Assembly: GCA_005406025.1 (NCBI GenBank)
Contig: BGZK01001034.1
Location: 124,001 to 188,000 of the forward strand
Reading direction: 5' to 3'
Source of the DNA: Eumeta japonica
Lineage: Eukaryota > Arthropoda > Insecta > Lepidoptera > Psychidae
DNA length: 64,000 nucleotides
The stretch's first letter is position 1; each line of letters starts with the position of its first letter. Below, one piece after another: positions 58,600 through 64,000 of this stretch. Below the pieces are notes generated by a model. The model ran no database searches and had not been told where the DNA came from. It saw only the letters and a list, made by a program, of their open reading frames with translations. A program made the translations under genes and the position numbers.

Positions 58600-59950
58600 C
58601 AAATTAATAAGCACTAAAAAGTAAAAAAATAATTGCATATTCTTCTACAACTTAATAATCAACTTACTTTTTGTACACATCAATATATAGGTACAATCTA
58701 TGTGTTTACCACCCAAGAAGGTAGGTAGGTACATATCCACTTCAAATTTAACTCAACACATACTTATGAATAACAAACAATGATCTAAATATTTTTAGTG
58801 TTCTCCGTAGTAAAATGAAATGAAAAATATTAGACTATTTAAAAGTTAATCAAATTATTACGATAATATAATGTAGTTACAATAATCGTTATTTTTGGAG
58901 ATTTCATTTCAACTTTGTAGACTTACGAAGGACCGATGGTAATACAATAATTGTATATTTTGAAAAATAAAATTTTTATATAAATTTAAATTTCTGAAAT
59001 AGAGTAAAATTTAAAATTGAAAAAAAAATGTTACATAAATCGTAAAATTTAAGTGTTAAAAAAATTTTTGAAAAATAAAAAAAAATCCAACAGATAATAT
59101 ACTCCTCTGCAAAAGACATTGCTTAGTTTCTATAACAAAGCAGTGCACGTTTAGCATGTATAAAAGGTTCAGATTGTTTTAAATGTTTGAAATTAAAGGT
59201 TTCTTTTATTTAAATACAATTGTTAAATTTAATACAGATTAAATCTATCGTTAATATAACTGAATCTACTGACTGAACGTTTGATATAACATGTAAAATA
59301 AAAATTGTATTGTCAATGAACTGCAAACGAGAAACAAATATCGTCGATTTTAACGTTCAAACAATCATCAATATTTTTACATCGTTTTTTCATTGTCTTA
59401 GTTCAATAGATTTGTTATTTTAATTATTACCAATTCAATTTTTGAAATAGTGATATATAGATAATAATTGAACAGTGACCGTTTTGGTGTGAAGCGAATC
59501 AAAGAGTTGACAAAATGTAATATTTCCGACTTAGAACTATTAAACTAAAAGTAGACAAGATCACATAATAATATTAAATACTGCTCGCTTATAGAATTGA
59601 CAATTTTTTTCCTTCCTTATTCATTTTGTTTCGTTGTAGTGTTCTCTGGTGCATTTTTAATTTTTGTCAGTGTAGAATGATTTAGTAACTTAAATTTCAA
59701 AATTGAAAATTTCAAAATAGAATTGTCTTAATATTTTTCTATGCAACCATTTTTTTTAAATTAATAATACTGTATAATGTATATTCTCATTGGGTCCGAC
59801 AGCGTTATTTTATTACCCTTCAGAAATATGAACAAACGTTACTAAACAAAATATATGAAATGGAAAACAAAAATATTTTCGAGAAATTTTTCATTTAACT
59901 AAATAAATAGAGTATTCTCTATTTTTATTCTCTATTGTTATTTTTTTCTT
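58600..59950. other. AT-rich non-coding stretch
   Basis: Very A+T-rich, with no gene, RNA or identifiable repeat. Confidence 0.45.
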
Positions 59951-59999
59951 ACCATTTTAGAGAGACAAGCAAGCATACGAGCCACCAAAAAACAGATGG

Positions 60000-60420
60000 A
60001 CACCGCCGCCCTTGAGGGGTTATCAGTAGGTAATTGCTAGCCTTTTGGATGGGAATAGAATATCTGACACTGGGAGGAATGGTGTGGTGGAGGGAGAGTG
60101 TCGTGATAGAAGGGGGAGTAGGATGCCGGTGGACTGGACTATGAAGGGCTCACTCGTTCGACGAAATTCAACATCCAAATCTGTTATTTTACATCTATAT
60201 TCTGTGAGAGTGTGGTACCTCGACCTCCGACGTAGTTCCTTTTCGTGCTTCGGCCAACCACAACATGAGCTCAGCCACATTGATAACGAAATTACACTCG
60301 AGTCATTTTTACACAATTCCACACTACGGTAATTTTCAGGCACACAAATGTGTAAAAATCTGAAAATATGTTCTTTCTCAATGGACATGCTAGTGTATAG
60401 AATACACATCAATATTAAAA
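60000..60420 (-). repeat. Probable interspersed repeat, open on both strands
   Basis: A GC-richer block, open for 129 codons minus and 95 plus. The minus translation (SSCCGWPKHEKELRRRSRYH) and the plus one (MPVDWTMKGSLVRRNSTSKS) look like hypothetical proteins I remember from lepidopteran repeats rather than genes. The element may extend to about 61150, where GCACATCCTCAGGAAATTGC sits in another GC-richer patch. The boundaries are not visible. Confidence 0.4.
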
Positions 60421-61159
60421 TTTGAGGACTCTATGATTCGGTCGAAGATTCCCCCGAAAATTGTAGTTTGTCATCGGAGTCATTTTTTATTTCTCATAAC
60501 GTTATTGACAGGAGGTGAATACCTCCCTCGTTTCCCGAAGTTTCATACATTCACACCTTACTCATACGCTCTATGGTTTTCAGAGTAATTTGACTATTTA
60601 ATTAAAGTATTACTGGGGACTTCTTCCATCTCCACCCAAGTAAATTACCGGAATATTCCCGCCTCAATTTTCGCTAGTACACTTCCTTTGAATCCTAGTC
60701 ATTTCGTTTATACACTTCCTTGTCCTATAATTAAACTGTATACTACACATAATTATCATAATGTACATTCCTAATGCATTACTCTGATTTTTATTTCGTC
60801 ATGCCCAACTTTCACTATATTGTATTGTGTGAGGTGTTAATTCACGGAAATCCATAGTAGACGCTTGCCTGCAACATGCAACCCACCGCTGACCCTCGAA
60901 TCTGCCTCTCCACTCCGAATCTCTATCCAAATGATTGAATATTGATTCCAGAAGATTGACAGATATCGAACACCTAAGCAAGTATTATTTATTTTTATAA
61001 TTATCTAATTCCGTTAACTGTTAAATTGTAAATTCTACGTACGTTTCATGCCAACAAGGCACATCCTCAGGAAATTGCCGACAGTCACATCCACCAGGGT
61101 GCAAGGAGCGTTAAAACAACCAACACAACCTCGATATGCAGGCCGCTGCCATTTGCCAA

Positions 61160-62160
61160 TGCTATACTATAAATGGTATTTAATTCTAAAGAGAAATTAT
61201 GATTATTAAGGGGTATGGTGAATAACCGATGTATCGTTATTATCGTTATCGTTATAAATAGCGTTTCACTATATTATTGTGAAATAATACAAATGTATAT
61301 AAAAAAATATTTAGTGTTATTAAGTTATAATAATCAAATTCAATTCTTAATTGCTCTTCATCTGCATTCTTTTAATAAAATCGTACTTGATATTTGTCAT
61401 ATCTCTTTTTCTGTTTTAACAGTTTTCGAGCTTGTGTTAATACTGTTGATTAGTGGTGCTATCCGTACCACTATAAAACGATCACGCACAATTTTTGGGC
61501 CAACCCAAACATTTTTTGCATACGGTGGCAGAAACCGGGACAAGTCCAGAAACAAAATGTACGAATATATTTAATCGAAAGTTATAACGTTGTTAATCGA
61601 ACCAAGGAGATTTGGTAAGAGACCGTTGGAAAAGTTTCCCCAAAGTGTTTTAAAATTTTGTAAATACAGCGACGAATGAAAATGTTATTACAAGTTACAA
61701 CTGTCATAACTAAATGAGTGATTAGGAAAATAAAGTTGTGACATGGAGCAATTAGCCGACCATGAGTCTCCTCAACGTCGTTAGCAAACTGTGTATGCAA
61801 ATATATAGTAATTGATTAATGAAAGGATTGTGAATGAGACGGACATTAATGTTTGGGATGCTTATGCTAGATTTAGAAAATGAATATAATGTACTTGACG
61901 AGTTTTTTATTTGTGAAACATCATAAAAAAAATTTGGCTCAGGACTAAAAGGTTTTCTATACCTTTGCTTAATTGAAATAAAAATAAGTATAAAACTGAG
62001 ATGAGTACTTAATGGAAGACTTCATCCATAACACTTAAGGGAAGACTTCATCCATGTATTGCGTGGAAAGTAGATTAGACACTGTAATCTCTATACAGAA
62101 ACTCCAGAATAAACGAGGCATAGACTGACTAGTTTAACATCCGTAAAATTATGACACAGC
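61160..62160. other. AT-rich non-coding stretch with a short direct repeat
   Basis: No gene is supported. A 119-codon plus frame (61215-61574) starts with Val/Ile/Tyr-rich AT translation and has no recognised domain. A 26-bp-period direct repeat (ACTTAATGGAAGACTTCATC, then CAT) occurs at 62007 and 62033. Confidence 0.4.
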
Positions 62161-62161
62161 C

Positions 62162-62374
62162 GTGTATCTCATCACCATGGCAGAAACTTATGCACGGATA
62201 ATTGTCTGTATAATAATTTCAAAGAGGGTGACTGTAAACCATAAACGGATATCCTTCAAGTGTTTCTTGTATACCGACGACCAAGTAATTTACAGTAGTT
62301 ATATAGGAATTCCAGATGTGATCCATTACTGTGAATTTTGTAAACAAAGTCAGACTTGCTGCAAGTGTGATTGA
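62162..62374 (+). pseudogene. LINE reverse transcriptase relic (YxDD region)
   Basis: The frame contains SFKCFLYTDDQVIYSS (about 62250-62300), which parallels '(K)CLLYADDQVIL', the catalytic strand of insect LINE reverse transcriptases, with Ala to Thr at YADD. The rest of the domain is not recognisable and the frame ends soon after. It may be the same LINE type as the relic at 53.3 kb. Confidence 0.4.
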
Positions 62375-62439
62375 AAGACCTATACTAGTGAATTGCATTG
62401 CGGGATCAAATCCCAAACAGAGACTCCGCAGAACCAATG

Positions 62440-64000
62440 TTATATTAACCTAAATGACGTATTTGGAAATAGGACAAAATAGTTCCGTACCTTTTTTCCT
62501 CTTTGTCGAACGAATTATTTTTTTTTATGTAGTAATTATTGAGAAGCTTAAGCGTAATCAATCAAAAAACTTTGGAAACAATCTTTTTTTCCCACCTTCG
62601 ACGTAGAGTCATAGCCTTTACATATTTTGACGTCTCTACTCGTCATACTTTACACTCCTTACGTCAACTATCAATGTATACAATAACCAATACAGTTTTT
62701 ACCATTTAAAATTCATTAGGTATATTTATTACCTATGGTTCGCTCTAAATTTTTACACATTATTACACAAATACGATACGCCATTAGAGTGTGTTGTTTT
62801 TCAACTGTTACTGATATTCAATTTTAAATTTCATAGGTGTTTAAGGGAATTATGGCAAACAACACGCGCTTTACTGCGTATTTGTACACGTTCGCCGCTA
62901 ACGTAGTAAAACAAGATGCGAAAAAATTACGTACTATGTTTATAGAAACATACTTTTAAACAAAATAATCTCGGTTGGCAAGTTACAAAGGAAATGCAGT
63001 ATTGTCAAACTCTGACCAATGGGCGACCACTAGTTTAAATAAACTTAGTGATATTTAAATTACAATTGAGAACCAATACTCCTCCAAATAAAATATGAGT
63101 AAAAATGCCTGTAACTAAATAATAATGAAGTAGTGAGCATCAATGGCTCATTGCTATCAATAATACGTGACGACAACAAACGAAAATGTCCTAGGCGATG
63201 CTCGTGCGTTGTTCATCAATTTCTTTCATCGAACACATCAGCAAAAGTATAGGTACCGTATAGATATTTTAAGCTGACATGAAAAACGAATTAGAGACAT
63301 CCAATACCGACTTATAAATGATCCAATATATCAAGATTTTAGAGAGGTGTCCGCCCCTACAATCAAGCATAATATTATATTTAAATTTAATTTGCATAAA
63401 AGCACTATTAACTTAATGATAATAATATATTGGCCTCCTTTTTACTGCGACATACATTTAATTAACATCTTTCCTAGTAACCTATATGCTGTATTATAAA
63501 ATCCACACGCTCTTCTGAACGACAAAATTATGATTAATATTGAAAGTTTTTATCGAACCGTAAGTGGTACACGGCGAAATTACGATATCTGTCCTACGGA
63601 GTAAGTCTGTATCACCTAAAGGAGCAAAACGATTGAAATGTTACGGACGCCGAGGTTTCAAAGCAGATACTGTGAACTATCAGTAGTTTAAATTAGGTTT
63701 ACACTTAGGATTCCTAGAATTATAGTTTTTATTTTTTTTTTCTTTTAAAGGATAAACAAGCATAGGCGGTGTCTCGTCAGAATGAAATTCCTTTCGATTT
63801 TTAGTAGAAGTTTTCTATAAACTATATTATAAAGTAACAGTTTAAATAGGTAAAAATAAAAAATGCAAACTTTTAAATATTTTTTATTAAATTCTTAAAT
63901 TATTTATTTATATTTAGTTACAATTCAATTGATTTACAATGATTCATGATTATTTTAATATTATAAAATATTTATATATAAAATATAAAATCGTACAACT
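62440..64000. other. AT-rich non-coding end of the window
   Basis: No gene, RNA or repeat family could be supported; there are simple A- and T-runs only. Confidence 0.45.

Noticed and set aside
60023..60412. 129-codon minus and 95-codon plus frames as genes
   Set aside because: Both look like translations of a common repeat rather than of a host gene.
61215..61574. 119-codon plus frame, possible membrane protein
   Set aside because: The hydrophobic run is what AT-rich DNA gives by chance; there is no conserved motif or promoter evidence.
62392..62416. Inverted B-box-like GGGATCAAATCCC, possible SINE
   Set aside because: It is a short palindromic word only, with no A box or SINE body.
1..64000. 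CRISPR arrays, operons, ribosomal RNA genes
   Set aside because: None seen; the spliced genes show this is eukaryotic DNA, and no rRNA-like stretch was recognised.

Overview
The window reads as an AT-rich insect nuclear genome segment, most likely from a moth or butterfly (Lepidoptera). I base this on spliced genes with GT-AG introns, an insect-like ADAT1, tRNA-derived SINE copies, and several short repeats that resemble ones I remember from lepidopteran genomes. The species cannot be told from the sequence alone.

Only two host genes are well supported, and both lie on the minus strand. At the left is the 5' part of an atypical Ras-like small GTPase of the RERG/RASL11 type. I assembled it from three small exons (13874-13937, 2161-2217, 898-974) whose phases fit and which rebuild the P-loop, switch I and the start of switch II. 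The first intron is about 11.7 kb, the rest of the gene lies beyond base 1, and a matching Inr+DPE core promoter sits 236 bases upstream of the start codon. At the right is a complete two-exon ADAT1 gene, the tRNA adenosine deaminase, at 55233-57329 (416 aa), with all zinc ligands and the catalytic glutamate.

The roughly 41 kb between them is mostly intergenic or intronic DNA holding mobile-element debris. The clearest item is a 1026-bp DNA transposon derivative (29136-30161) with 12-bp terminal inverted repeats flanked by TA. It carries the 5' ends of two converging genes: a THAP-domain gene on the plus strand, whose invariant Trp codon has become TGA, and a YqaJ/SWIM-protein-like exon on the minus strand. 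At 44.7-46.2 kb lies a second relic: a frameshifted transposase on the minus strand, split by a tandemly repeated insertion, with another THAP fragment starting divergently beside it. Other elements are a palindromic MITE family with two copies (21.8 and 42.3 kb), four or five copies of one tRNA-derived SINE family, two LINE relics (53.3 and 62.2 kb), tandem arrays at 16.2, 45.0 and 49.8 kb, long TA tracts, and several perfect hairpins and palindromes.

Scattered GC/CpG-rich islands without open frames (about 3.3, 8.3, 11.4, 27.4, 32, 36 and 41.2-43.4 kb) stand out from the AT-rich background and may be promoters or enhancers. Two short stretches look like unrecognised coding exons: 23883-23958 and 50516-50710. 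From 57.4 kb to the end the sequence is AT-rich with interspersed repeats only.
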